Translations under genes and position numbers: made by a program
Source of the DNA: Boudabousia marimammalium
Lineage (GTDB): Bacteria; Actinomycetota; Actinomycetes; Actinomycetales; Actinomycetaceae
Length of the DNA: 34,250 nucleotides
Reading direction: 5' to 3'
NCBI RefSeq assembly: GCF_001936115.1
Contig: NZ_MPDM01000011.1
Span: forward strand, 12,945-47,194
Notes under the pieces: model-generated
Seen by the model: only the letters and a program-made list of their open reading frames with translations
What the model was told of the DNA's origin: nothing
The model's database searches: none
Shown here: in pieces, positions 1 to 8,230 of the stretch
How the letters are laid out: the number at the start of each line of letters is the position of its first letter
Numbering within the stretch: the first letter of the stretch is position 1

Positions 1-51
1 ACGGTGGAACCCACGGTGGAGCCAACTGTTGAGCCGAGTGCTGAGCCGACT
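1..51 (+). repeat. Coding E-P-T-V/E-P-S-A repeat linker
   Basis: Imperfect codon-level repeats of Glu-Pro-Thr/Ser-Val/Ala. The same low-complexity linker recurs at 13583-13672 and 34132-34164 in two other surface proteins. It probably serves as a flexible spacer and is a substrate for slippage or recombination. Confidence 0.75.
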
Positions 52-537
52 TTTGCTTTGTTTGCGCCTGCTATTGATGGCGTCACCGGGGTTGCAACCG
101 AGGCTGGTGGAGTGGTTTCTGCGATGATGACAAATTTGCAGCCTGGCCTGACAGTCAAGTTTTTCCTGGGTGATGGCAAGAGGCTACTAGGTACTGCTGC
201 CGCTGACGAAAGTGGCAGGATTGTTGCAGACTTGCTAATCCCTGCAGATACGAAGTCAGGCCACCATACGATTGTAGCGGTGATAGGAGACAAGAAAATT
301 TCCGCCAAGATCCAGGTTGTTAAGCCTACGGCAAGCGGAGATACTGGACACCCGCATAAACTAGGTCCAAGTGTTGCGCCTAAACCCGAAGTGTCCCTTC
401 CCGGAGGAACTTTGCCAAAGACCGGTGCGTCGCCTTACCAAGGAATGATGCTGATGCTGGTGATGCTGATTGCTGGAATGGCAGGTGTTGGGGTTTCGGC
501 TGCTAGCCGAGGTACCAGTAGTAGATTCCGCCGCTAA
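1..537 (+). CDS. LPXTG cell-wall-anchored surface protein, C-terminal part only
   Basis: The reading frame is open from the first base, so the true start lies upstream. The visible part opens with an E-P-T/S-V repeat linker (bases 1-51), followed by an Ig-like beta domain of about 85 residues. A Pro/Lys-rich spacer leads to a sortase signal LPKTG at 412-426, then a hydrophobic segment and the basic tail SSRFRR. This is the standard class A sortase layout, so the protein should be covalently attached to peptidoglycan. The same linker occurs in the subtilase and the sialidase of this window. A terminator hairpin follows directly. The catalytic or adhesive part is outside the window, so no function can be assigned; a second sialidase or glycosidase is possible but unproven. 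Confidence 0.9.
   Translation, partial: TVEPTVEPTVEPSAEPTFALFAPAIDGVTGVATEAGGVVSAMMTNLQPGLTVKFFLGDGKRLLGTAAADESGRIVADLLIPADTKSGHHTIVAVIGDKKISAKIQVVKPTASGDTGHPHKLGPSVAPKPEVSLPGGTLPKTGASPYQGMMLMLVMLIAGMAGVGVSAASRGTSSRFRR
412..426 (+). other. LPKTG sortase recognition motif
   Basis: Codons for Leu-Pro-Lys-Thr-Gly, followed by a hydrophobic stretch and a positively charged C-terminus; matches LPXTG class A sorting signals. Confidence 0.93.
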
Positions 538-781
538 TAGTTAGTAGCATCCCGGCCGCGAAGGACATCCACCGCTCGAACTGGTGGAGTCCTTCGCGGC
601 CGTTTGTTTCTGCAATAAACTCCCTAGTGATTCGCATTTTCCAGGCTGAGAAATCTGTTGCCCACGCCCAGTCCCGGATTGCGCCAATCATGATGAGCAG
701 GCCTGCTCCCAGTAGCACATAGTAGAAATGTGTTTGCAGGTGGCTGAGGGCTTGCTCTAGGTATGGGTAAATATCAGGCAT
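503..781 (-). CDS. Imm17-like small membrane protein
   Basis: A 92-residue protein with two predicted transmembrane helices, about residues 19-37 and 69-91. They flank a loop with Trp/Arg residues (GAIRDWAW at 33-40) and a GREG motif at 61-64. This layout, with helix, GxxxxWxW, then Gly-Arg-x-Gly and a second helix, resembles the Imm17 immunity family of polymorphic toxin systems; the assignment is by pattern and needs a profile search. It lies 59 nt downstream of the DUF4132-type gene on the same strand and probably belongs to its transcript. Its last 35 bases overlap the end of the convergent surface-protein gene, and a strong terminator-like hairpin (553-602) lies inside its coding sequence. 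The ribosome-binding site before the ATG is weak. Confidence 0.72.
   Translation of the reverse strand: MPDIYPYLEQALSHLQTHFYYVLLGAGLLIMIGAIRDWAWATDFSAWKMRITREFIAETNGREGLHQFERWMSFAAGMLLTISGGIYYWYLG
553..610 (+). terminator. Rho-independent-type terminator of the LPXTG gene
   Basis: Arms CGGCCGCGAAGGAC (553-566) and GTCCTTCGCGGCCG (589-602) pair perfectly over 14 bp, with an inner CCACC/GGTGG stem. A T-rich tail TTTGTTT follows on the plus strand. The hairpin starts 15 nt after the LPXTG gene stop and lies wholly inside the opposite-strand Imm17-like coding region. Confidence 0.8.
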
Positions 782-840
782 GACGGAATCCAGTTCCTCT
801 TAGCGTTCTCTATTTGTTCTCTGAGTGTCTTTCCCGCGTT

Positions 841-3800
841 CTAGCGCAGGTGCGACAAGATGGCAGGGTCTTTAATCTTCTTGTCGTTCGCCAGCATGAG
901 AGCCTTACTGACAATTTCAGCGGTCTTGGGGTCACTGTCCACGAAGGGGAGGAAGATGCGTCCGCGCTGCTGCGAATGGACGGGGAAGACTGGTAGCATT
1001 CCTCTGCCGGCAACGTGAATCACGCCGGAGCCTAGATGCATGGAGTATTGATGCAACTGTCCGTGAATAGTGACATGTGAACCCTCGATCTGATAGTTTT
1101 TGACGCCCAGCAGGCCCAGGTTGTGTTCGAGGATGCGGGTGCGTAGTTCTATCGTGGTGTGATTGAGCTCAGGATCAACCCCGCCCACGTGAGCGACTGA
1201 GACGACCAGGTCAAGATCGCGCATGGTTTCGCTGAAAATGAGAGGATCCAGCTCAGCCATGTTATAGGTTTTGCCGGTCTTATTATCTAAGAAGACGACT
1301 TTTTCGAAGCTGGGCGCTTCCACGTCGCCGGCGGTATACCAGTCAGCGTAAGAGTACAGTTCAATCCGCAGATCGCTATGGTGGTGGACTTTCTCGAAGC
1401 CTTCCTCGCCATTTAGCATCCAGCCGCGAGAGTTCAGCAAACCTAGGGTCTGGTTGACTGCAACCTGGTAGCCGGCGAAGCGTTGCGTGTATCCGTCCTG
1501 TTCACGTTCTTCCGCGGTCATGGTGTAAAGCTCACGGAAGACCTGCTTGAAGGGCTGAATAATTTCACGTTCCAGTAGCAGGTTCTGCCAGGCCACCCAG
1601 TCGTGTTCAAGCAGATCAACGGGATGGGCGACGCGGAGTTGTGCGTCCTCGGCCAGGCCTATCTCACCTTTGAGTCCTCCGAGCTTTCCGTCACGGAAGA
1701 AGCCGACCGTGCCGTTATGGATGAACAGGAGGTCGCGCATGAGAGCTGAAACGACCGGGACCGCGTCCAGTTCAGTAAGCGCTGACGGAGTGAAGGTTTC
1801 CCGTGTGCACATGGCGTCTTCCAGCATGGTGCGGGCCCGCCGGTACTGGGCTTTGAGTGCGGCCTTAACTGTTTTCAGCTCTTTCACGTAAGCGTTCTTG
1901 CTGATTTTGCCGGGCACGCTCTTAAGCTGCTTATCATCTTTTGAGACAATGATTTGCGGCTTCTCAGGCCTAGCCAGGTCGATGTGGATGAAGTAGTCGT
2001 CGACCTGGTGTGGGCTGAAGAACTCTGCTTGGCTTTGGGACAGTTTCGCTTCCATGCTCCAGGTGAAACGGTTAATGGACAGGCCCATATTGCGGGCTAG
2101 GTTGTTCATTGCGATGGAAACTTTGAGGGCTTCCGATGCGCGCCGTTGGGAACCGAATTTCTTTGATTCAGCGAGGAAGGATTGGAGTTTTTGGTACCTG
2201 TGTAACAGATCTTTTTCGCTGTCTCTAGACTTGCCCTTGCCGAGGGGGATGAGCCCGTATGCCAGTACCATCTCCTGATTTCGCTTGTCAGAGATCCGTG
2301 ATTCAACTTCTTTGAATTTGAGTTTGCCGCGGACTGCGTCAGCGAAATATTGGGCGCGCTTGTGTTTGCCACCATCAGTAATGTACTTGGCGGCGTCGTA
2401 GAGTGCTTGGAAGTTCTTTTCTCCCAGCTCTTGATAGCTTTCTTTGAACCAGTCTAGGTCCATTTGCCCGTTCTCAAAATCAGTAAAATCAATGTCCGTG
2501 TAGCGGCGCACAATTAGTTTTTGCTGGTCGTTGAGGCTGTCGTTCAAATGGGTTTTGAAGAAGTAGGCGGCTTTCACTAGCCCCGGAATCTGCAAGTAGT
2601 TTTCCGCGTATTCGATGAAACGTAAATTGTAGACGCAGGCCTCTAGTAGTCGCTGGTCATCAATCTGATACTGCTTTACGAGTTCATTGAAACGTTCTTG
2701 GGTGAGGTCTTCTTCAGGCAGAGTTCGGGCAATAATCTTGGAGAACATTTCTTTCTTGCCTTCATGCCCCCAAGAATAGCCGCGCACGAAAGTCAGCTTG
2801 TCCATCTTGGAAAGGGTCTTCAAGAATACTTCCGCACCATAGAATGCGAACGCGTGTGAGACAGCCTCGGAATAAGGGGTGTCGGAATCGGTGCGGGCAA
2901 TCTCAAACTCTACAAGATAGCTGATTGCAGCATGGTAGACCTCTTTTTGTTGATCCAGATAGGCTGGTTCCGTGTAGTGCGCGTACTTTACGGAACTCTC
3001 AGATTGGCTGACGTTATTTGAGAGCTCACGAACCAAAGTGGTGAGATGGGAGCTTGGATCCGAGGAAGTGTGGTAGTAGCTTCGACTATAGGTTTCATAC
3101 TGATGCTCATCTAAGACCAGTGTGTAAATGAAATCGCGGCTAACTAACCCTAAATCCTCAAACAGGAAGAGTAAGTCAATATCGAATGGGTAGTTATGGT
3201 TTCGACATAGATCAACCAGATTCAGCACGATAGCAAAACTGAAATCAGGATGCTTACGGGCGGTTTCCACCCGTAATGCACGGTAGATTGGGTAGCGCAG
3301 ATAGTCGAAGTAGATTGAACTTTCCGGCGTGATTTTCTGATCAGAATCATGAACCGGGAACGCTTCGCCCTTTTGTACCCTTTCACGTTCTTTCGCGATG
3401 TGGAAAGCAGTCACATGGCTGAAGAACTCTCCTGTCGCGGCATTCAAGTTATCCTCACCGCGTCGCATCTGTTCCATATTCAAGGTGTGTACTGCGTTCC
3501 GGATATAGTCATCGTGTTCGGGCTTACGGTCCGTCGCATACTTTGAAATTAGGCCGGTCAAGTCAGGCAGGTAACCGTGGGAGATTGCGTAATCAACCAC
3601 GTCATCACTAAAACTGCGTCGGCTGTAGCTCTCATAGTCATCAATAATGGCTAACAGGTGCATGTAGAGGGCACACTCAGTGTCTGTGAGGGTGGTGGTG
3701 AGAGGCAGGAAATCCTCATAGAAACTGTATTTCGTGTAGTCCTTGTTATCCATCGTGGGGGCCAGACTTTGCATTTGTGTGAAGTCGTATCCTGCCCGGA

Positions 3801-5946
3801 TACGGCGAGTGGAGCCATCATAGTGGACTATGGTTACTTCATCACCGTGATGAGAAGCAAAAACGTCCGCGCAGTCTTGAATAAATCTATCGAATTTCTC
3901 TAAATCAGCATGGAGAAACTCATCAATGTAGCTTTGCTTCCAGTTGAGTTCTGGGCGGGGAATCTCCGTGACCGGGGTGAAGAAAAGCTCTCGTTCCTCA
4001 TGTGCGGGCTTTTCTTCGCCGAGGAGGACCGCCACCTGATCTTGTAGCGAGGTTTCAAACTCGATGCCGCGAATAAGCTCTTGCACTTGAGCGTACTGGG
4101 GCAGGTTTTTCACTACCTCATAGTTGTCGGTCAGGATCCCGATAGCGCCGTTGCGCTTGTTCTTATTGCGGGTAGACAGAGCAGCCTCTGCCACTTCCAG
4201 AATTGTGTCTGCGGGGGCTTCTTTCAGTAAAGTCGCCACATTATTGCGCACAGTGGAACCTTTTAGCCTCAGCAGGTCACCGAGGGTCAAGAAATCCCCA
4301 TGACTCAGTTTCATCCCTGTATCTTGGATGATATTTAAAGCGGCATCGCTAATGCCGGTACCCACTGCAGATACCATAGCACTGTGTACTACCGGATGGT
4401 GCACTCGATGAGCCATGCCTTTGCTTCCGTGCCAGCTTACCCAGTATTTCGGGAAGACCGCATAAGCAGCCTCATGAAAATCATTAAGCTCATCTACGAG
4501 AGGTAAAATTGTTTCCGAGTATAATCTGCTGCTTTGATAAGCCGTGTAGGGGCTATCCCCCTCGCCAATCACCTGGTAAGCACGGGCGGTACCTTTCATC
4601 CCTGTCAGTAGTGGCAACACTGTTGAAAGAAAGTCACGCTTTTCCTCTACCGAAGTGAAAGTCAGCTGAGGAAGGTTAGTAAGCGCGGTCGCAGTCAGAT
4701 TCCGGACTTGTGATAATTCCTCTTTAGTGCTGTAGGGAAGCTGCTGGATGCTTTGCATGAGTGCGGTGGGGATGGCTGCTGGCAGAGCAAGTTGAGCATT
4801 CTTCACCATGAACAAGGCGGCAATCTGCTGATGATGATCCCAACTAGTGAAACGTTGGCGAATTATTTCCAGTGCAGATTCAAGACTCTTACAGGCGATA
4901 GCGTAGAGGCCGAGGTAAAACTTGATGTAATTCTTCTCTTCCAAGAACTCTTCAGCTTTATCTTCCAGCAGGCATTCAATAGTCCACTCGGCCATCATGG
5001 GAATCGTTTTCCCGGAAAGCTCCTCAGACAAGCCAGTGAAAGTCAGGAAAGAACGCTTCACTGAGGAGAATCGAATTAGGTCCTCATCTTTCACAATTTT
5101 AAGGAAGAACTTGTACGTTTCCAAACTTCCGGTGTCAATGGTTTCGAGGATGCTCTGCCGTAATCCTTCAGACAGCTTCGCGGCACGCAGCAGTTTTGCC
5201 ACCAGATCAAGGGCGCGAGGATGGCCCGACATGACCAATCCTTTCAACAGTGGACTGGAAACACTAGAGACGCCCTCGGCCTCAAAAATGCCCTGCTCAA
5301 TCTTGTCAAGTAGAGCTTCGGGGTCCCGTGAAACCGGATTCTCTAAACCAGGCAAATCCAAATCTGGCGCCAAAATACCCGGCAGATAGTAGGCGGCTTC
5401 CGCAAACATGTAGTGCGAATCAAGTGGGTTCTTCCCTTGCGTGAAGAATTCCTCTAAGTTGAACCCTTCATGCTGGTAGATAGTGAAATGCTCCAACACT
5501 TCATATCGCGGCTGGAGGAAATGGAAGGGATTATCTGAATGATATGAGCGGCGCTGGTAGTAGTTTTGCTCCACGCTCAGGCGCGGACACAGGGCCAAAT
5601 AGCGGTAATAGGCGTCCTGATAGTCAGCATTTAACCTAGAGTAGAGGAACTTGAAGGCAGGTAGGTCCAGCAGCTCTCGCGGGCTTTGTGGGTTCTTCTG
5701 GCGGTATTTGTCCTGCCAAGATACCTGACTGTTACGCCTGCGATGCCCGGTAGCTTCATCACGGGCTTCTTTGAATCCAGGGATCAAGTCCAAGGCCGAG
5801 TCGTCAAAAGAATCGTGTGACTCGCTGAGAAGTAGGAAATCTATCCACTGCTGTGCGTCAAAGTCAGCAGTTTTCGGTCCGGACTGCTCAAATAGGTGTT
5901 CCAGCCATTCCCTTTTGGAGAGGTAATAGTTGTATTCGGTAGCCAT
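841..5946 (-). CDS. DUF5724/DUF4132-family giant protein
   Basis: A cytoplasmic protein of 1701 residues with no signal peptide. The N-terminal two-thirds is helical and HEAT-like; for example the stretch around residues 211-374 has repeated helix-turn-helix units. The C-terminal third carries features of DUF4132 proteins: a Arg-rich helix ending in MLEDAM near residue 1376, a QPFKQVFRELY segment near 1460, then RFAGYQ. It ends with a segment, FLPFVDSDPKTAEIVSKAL, seen in DUF5724-type proteins. Relatives include the E. coli YehI/MolR group; the biochemical function is not established and no catalytic residues can be named. The start ATG at 5946 has an AAGGAG upstream. It lies 40 nt after its small companion gene and 59 nt before the Imm17-like gene. 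A decayed copy of residues about 211-374 sits at 8231-8752. Confidence 0.88.
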   Translation of the reverse strand: MATEYNYYLSKREWLEHLFEQSGPKTADFDAQQWIDFLLLSESHDSFDDSALDLIPGFKEARDEATGHRRRNSQVSWQDKYRQKNPQSPRELLDLPAFKFLYSRLNADYQDAYYRYLALCPRLSVEQNYYQRRSYHSDNPFHFLQPRYEVLEHFTIYQHEGFNLEEFFTQGKNPLDSHYMFAEAAYYLPGILAPDLDLPGLENPVSRDPEALLDKIEQGIFEAEGVSSVSSPLLKGLVMSGHPRALDLVAKLLRAAKLSEGLRQSILETIDTGSLETYKFFLKIVKDEDLIRFSSVKRSFLTFTGLSEELSGKTIPMMAEWTIECLLEDKAEEFLEEKNYIKFYLGLYAIACKSLESALEIIRQRFTSWDHHQQIAALFMVKNAQLALPAAIPTALMQSIQQLPYSTKEELSQVRNLTATALTNLPQLTFTSVEEKRDFLSTVLPLLTGMKGTARAYQVIGEGDSPYTAYQSSRLYSETILPLVDELNDFHEAAYAVFPKYWVSWHGSKGMAHRVHHPVVHSAMVSAVGTGISDAALNIIQDTGMKLSHGDFLTLGDLLRLKGSTVRNNVATLLKEAPADTILEVAEAALSTRNKNKRNGAIGILTDNYEVVKNLPQYAQVQELIRGIEFETSLQDQVAVLLGEEKPAHEERELFFTPVTEIPRPELNWKQSYIDEFLHADLEKFDRFIQDCADVFASHHGDEVTIVHYDGSTRRIRAGYDFTQMQSLAPTMDNKDYTKYSFYEDFLPLTTTLTDTECALYMHLLAIIDDYESYSRRSFSDDVVDYAISHGYLPDLTGLISKYATDRKPEHDDYIRNAVHTLNMEQMRRGEDNLNAATGEFFSHVTAFHIAKERERVQKGEAFPVHDSDQKITPESSIYFDYLRYPIYRALRVETARKHPDFSFAIVLNLVDLCRNHNYPFDIDLLFLFEDLGLVSRDFIYTLVLDEHQYETYSRSYYHTSSDPSSHLTTLVRELSNNVSQSESSVKYAHYTEPAYLDQQKEVYHAAISYLVEFEIARTDSDTPYSEAVSHAFAFYGAEVFLKTLSKMDKLTFVRGYSWGHEGKKEMFSKIIARTLPEEDLTQERFNELVKQYQIDDQRLLEACVYNLRFIEYAENYLQIPGLVKAAYFFKTHLNDSLNDQQKLIVRRYTDIDFTDFENGQMDLDWFKESYQELGEKNFQALYDAAKYITDGGKHKRAQYFADAVRGKLKFKEVESRISDKRNQEMVLAYGLIPLGKGKSRDSEKDLLHRYQKLQSFLAESKKFGSQRRASEALKVSIAMNNLARNMGLSINRFTWSMEAKLSQSQAEFFSPHQVDDYFIHIDLARPEKPQIIVSKDDKQLKSVPGKISKNAYVKELKTVKAALKAQYRRARTMLEDAMCTRETFTPSALTELDAVPVVSALMRDLLFIHNGTVGFFRDGKLGGLKGEIGLAEDAQLRVAHPVDLLEHDWVAWQNLLLEREIIQPFKQVFRELYTMTAEEREQDGYTQRFAGYQVAVNQTLGLLNSRGWMLNGEEGFEKVHHHSDLRIELYSYADWYTAGDVEAPSFEKVVFLDNKTGKTYNMAELDPLIFSETMRDLDLVVSVAHVGGVDPELNHTTIELRTRILEHNLGLLGVKNYQIEGSHVTIHGQLHQYSMHLGSGVIHVAGRGMLPVFPVHSQQRGRIFLPFVDSDPKTAEIVSKALMLANDKKIKDPAILSHLR

Positions 5947-5986
5947 GTTGCTCCTTTAAGGTAATGCTGGACAGTGCAGCATGGGT

Positions 5987-6388
5987 TTAGTATCGGCCGG
6001 TCAAAAAGGTCAGTTTTAAGAGCACCAGACGGTCGTCTTCTGCTAAGGAAATCTTGGTATCTAAACCAATAATCTCCACATCGTTGAGGAAGATCTTCAC
6101 CAATCCATCTTCCACCGCCTGCAGAGCAGCATCTTTGGCATCAGATAACACGACCTCCCCCTCGTTCTCGTGATCCCCGAACCATACTTTGCCGGTTTCT
6201 AGCATCCCTGCCAGCTCTGGCTGAGTCAGCGCTACGGTTTCGGGTTCCTCCCGGAAAGCTGCGACCTCGATTTTCACGAGGGTGCTAATCAAGTCGCGTA
6301 AAGTCTGGATTTCGGACGCCAAATAATATGGTACTTCGCTAAGCGGGCGAGTTTTCCCCAGCGACTTCTTAACGACCTTAATCCTCAT
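5987..6388 (-). CDS. Small companion protein of the DUF4132 gene, possible beta-grasp fold
   Basis: A 133-residue protein. The chosen ATG at 6388 has AGGAG about 8 nt upstream; a longer frame starting with TTG at 6439 has no such site. The order of predicted elements is strand (RIKVVKKSLG), strand (EVPYYL), helix (TLRDLISTLVKIEV), a middle segment, strand (GLVKIFLNDVEI), then LAEDDRLVLLKLTFLTGRY. Small proteins of this type accompany DUF4132 genes in other bacteria (recalled, not searched). The pattern near the C-terminus, an acidic turn followed by a hydrophobic strand and Gly, recalls ThiS/MoaD-like beta-grasp proteins, but the end is G-R-Y, not G-G; this is an inference. Function unknown. 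Scraps of the same gene lie near 8757-8818. Confidence 0.82.
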   Translation of the reverse strand: MRIKVVKKSLGKTRPLSEVPYYLASEIQTLRDLISTLVKIEVAAFREEPETVALTQPELAGMLETGKVWFGDHENEGEVVLSDAKDAALQAVEDGLVKIFLNDVEIIGLDTKISLAEDDRLVLLKLTFLTGRY

Positions 6389-6416
6389 TGACAGTCTCCT
6401 AACCTGTGTTGCCTCA

Positions 6417-6422
6417 AGTATA
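6417..6422 (-). promoter_or_regulatory. Candidate -10 element for the companion/DUF4132 operon
   Basis: TATACT on the minus strand, 29 nt upstream of the ATG at 6388. No clear -35 is present at 17 bp; that position abuts a run of nine C (9 G on the transcribed strand) at 6444-6452. Confidence 0.4.
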
Positions 6423-6443
6423 AAGGAGCGGCGGGACAATTAA

Positions 6444-6452
6444 CCCCCCCCC
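6444..6452. repeat. Homopolymer C9 tract in the divergent promoter region
   Basis: Nine consecutive C on the plus strand, followed by a C/T-rich stretch. It covers the expected -35 neighbourhood of the minus-strand operon and can slip during replication. Confidence 0.7.
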
Positions 6453-6590
6453 TCCTCCCACAGTTGGAGATGATACTGTTTTCCTAGAGAACAACTTGGG
6501 TAATAAAAACCTGCCGAATCGGCGGATTCTAGTGGTGCTTGATGTTACACCTTGTGTTGCTTCGTGAAACCTTAGTTGTATGTTGCGCTA

Positions 6591-6621
6591 TTGGTGTTGG
6601 CGGATAGTCCGCCACCACCAA
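6591..6621 (+). promoter_or_regulatory. 14-bp hairpin/operator just before the ABC exporter RBS
   Basis: Arms TTGGTGTTGGCGGA (6591-6604) and TCCGCCACCACCAA (6608-6621) pair at 13 of 14 positions with a 3-nt loop. The hairpin ends a few nt before the AGGAGG of the ATPase gene. It could be a repressor operator or an RNA hairpin affecting translation; the sequence does not decide between them. Confidence 0.6.
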
Positions 6622-6633
6622 CCTAGGAGGAAA

Positions 6634-7506
6634 ATGAACGGAGAGCTTTTAGCCTTTAATTCGGTCACTTTTGGGTACCGCAAAAATACCCCAGTCCTCA
6701 AGGGCTTATCGATGTCGATTGAACCGGGGACGCTCACTTGCATAGTGGGCAAGAACGGTGCTGGCAAGAGTACCCTGTTGTCCTTAGCAATTGGACGTTT
6801 CCGTCCGCAGTCCGGGCAGATTCGCTTAGATGGTCTGCCTCCACAGCGCTGGCAAGCTCGCTCTCGCGTTGGATACCTCCCCCAAGGTGCGGGATTCCCG
6901 CCAATGTTAACCGTTCATTTCATCCTGAAAATGGTGGCTAACTATAAGAAAACCAGTATTGCTCAGGAACCGATCATTGAAGAAATGGGATTGCTGCCCT
7001 ACCTTGATAGGCGGTGCGGGTCTTTATCGGGTGGATGGACCCGCCGATTGGCCCTATGCTGCGCCTTGATGGGAGGTCCTCGTCTCTTGATCCTTGATGA
7101 ACCGACAGTTGGCATCGATGTTGCCTGCCGGATTGATGTCCTTAATGCGATTACAGATTTCGTAGCAAATGACGGAGCAGTTCTTTGGACAACCCATATT
7201 GCAGAAGATGCTTTTTCGGTAGATTCTGATCTGCTGATTTTGCAAGATGGGGTCTGCCGTAACCTAGGTGCGTTCCGCGCTGCCGCAGATAGTGAGGAAG
7301 TCATTATTGAGGTCGTTAGTCGGCAAGCTATCGGCCCAGTCGGCACTTTTGTCCCCCGCCGCATCGGCGCGACCTGGCGTTACTTGGTTCCGGTTGATCA
7401 GAAAGAGGCGGTTTATGCTGCCCTGGTTGGTCGAGATTTACAACCCACTGTCGCCCTGCCGTCCGCTGAAGAGCTTCTAGCTAAAGCCCTGGAGGAGGCC
7501 GAATAA
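6634..7506 (+). CDS. ABC transporter ATP-binding protein
   Basis: A 290-residue nucleotide-binding subunit of an ABC-2 type exporter. Visible motifs are Walker A GKNGAGKST at 39-47, signature LSGGW at 131-135, Walker B LLILDEPT at 151-158 and the switch histidine in TTHIAED. The signature reads LSGGW where Q is common after SGG; R residues follow (TRR). The start ATG at 6634 is fixed by AGGAGGA five bases upstream; an ATG further up at 6580 would read through the regulatory hairpin. The stop overlaps the next start by one base (TAATG), so the two genes form an operon. The substrate is unknown; this subfamily includes exporters and resistance pumps of the DrrA/CcmA type. Confidence 0.92.
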   Translation: MNGELLAFNSVTFGYRKNTPVLKGLSMSIEPGTLTCIVGKNGAGKSTLLSLAIGRFRPQSGQIRLDGLPPQRWQARSRVGYLPQGAGFPPMLTVHFILKMVANYKKTSIAQEPIIEEMGLLPYLDRRCGSLSGGWTRRLALCCALMGGPRLLILDEPTVGIDVACRIDVLNAITDFVANDGAVLWTTHIAEDAFSVDSDLLILQDGVCRNLGAFRAAADSEEVIIEVVSRQAIGPVGTFVPRRIGATWRYLVPVDQKEAVYAALVGRDLQPTVALPSAEELLAKALEEAE

Positions 7507-8219
7507 TGCGTCTGTTAAAAATCATTGGGCACTCTTTCTTCGCCCAGCTAGCGCCGGTAATGCGCGCTTGGATTACCTTTACTCTAGCCACCTTATTGCC
7601 GGTACCGATGTTCTTTGGCCTTGGTCAGGGGGAAGACGCAACGGTTAAGGCCAGTTTGGCATTCGGATATGTGGTCATGTCTGTTATGAATGCGGCCTTG
7701 ACGCAAGTTGCCTTAACAGTTAATGCCGACCGGACCTTCGCCTGGGATGGATGGGTGCGGACCTTGCCCGCCCCAGCTTGGCCTCGTCTCCTAGGACGAA
7801 CTCTGGGGGTGTATGTTGTTGCCCTTGTCTCGACTATACCGATCGTGACTTTAGGGGCGATGACACAAACTTCTCCCTTGGCATATGTGTTGCGCTGCTT
7901 GGGTATCACCTTGGTGACGGCACTCTTGTTTGGTGCCATCGGCGCGATCCTCGGCCTTCTGGCCCGACCCGAATCCGTACAGAATGCTGCCGCAGCTATC
8001 TTCTTCGTCTTCGCTATGCTCGGTGGTGTTTTTACCGGCGGCATTCGCTATTCTTGGGTGCCGAAATGGATATTCGACTGGTTGCCATCGACTATTTCGA
8101 TTCAGGTGATTATGAGCCCTACGCTTTTCACGGTCGGACGTGCAGTTGCGCTACTCGTGGTTCTGCTTGGGACTGTCGGTTTAGTCTCTCGGTACAGCAA
8201 CGCACTGAAATACGACTAA
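7506..8219 (+). CDS. ABC-2 type membrane permease
   Basis: A 237-residue integral membrane protein with about six hydrophobic helices, without a soluble domain. It starts inside the stop codon of the ATPase gene, so the pair is translationally coupled and should form a homodimeric permease with two ATPase subunits. It is typical of small ABC-2 permeases that export lipids, drugs or peptides; no residue identifies the substrate. The gene pair sits between the intact DUF4132 operon and decayed fragments of the same operon. Confidence 0.87.
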   Translation: MRLLKIIGHSFFAQLAPVMRAWITFTLATLLPVPMFFGLGQGEDATVKASLAFGYVVMSVMNAALTQVALTVNADRTFAWDGWVRTLPAPAWPRLLGRTLGVYVVALVSTIPIVTLGAMTQTSPLAYVLRCLGITLVTALLFGAIGAILGLLARPESVQNAAAAIFFVFAMLGGVFTGGIRYSWVPKWIFDWLPSTISIQVIMSPTLFTVGRAVALLVVLLGTVGLVSRYSNALKYD

Positions 8220-8230
8220 CTCGCCACTGA

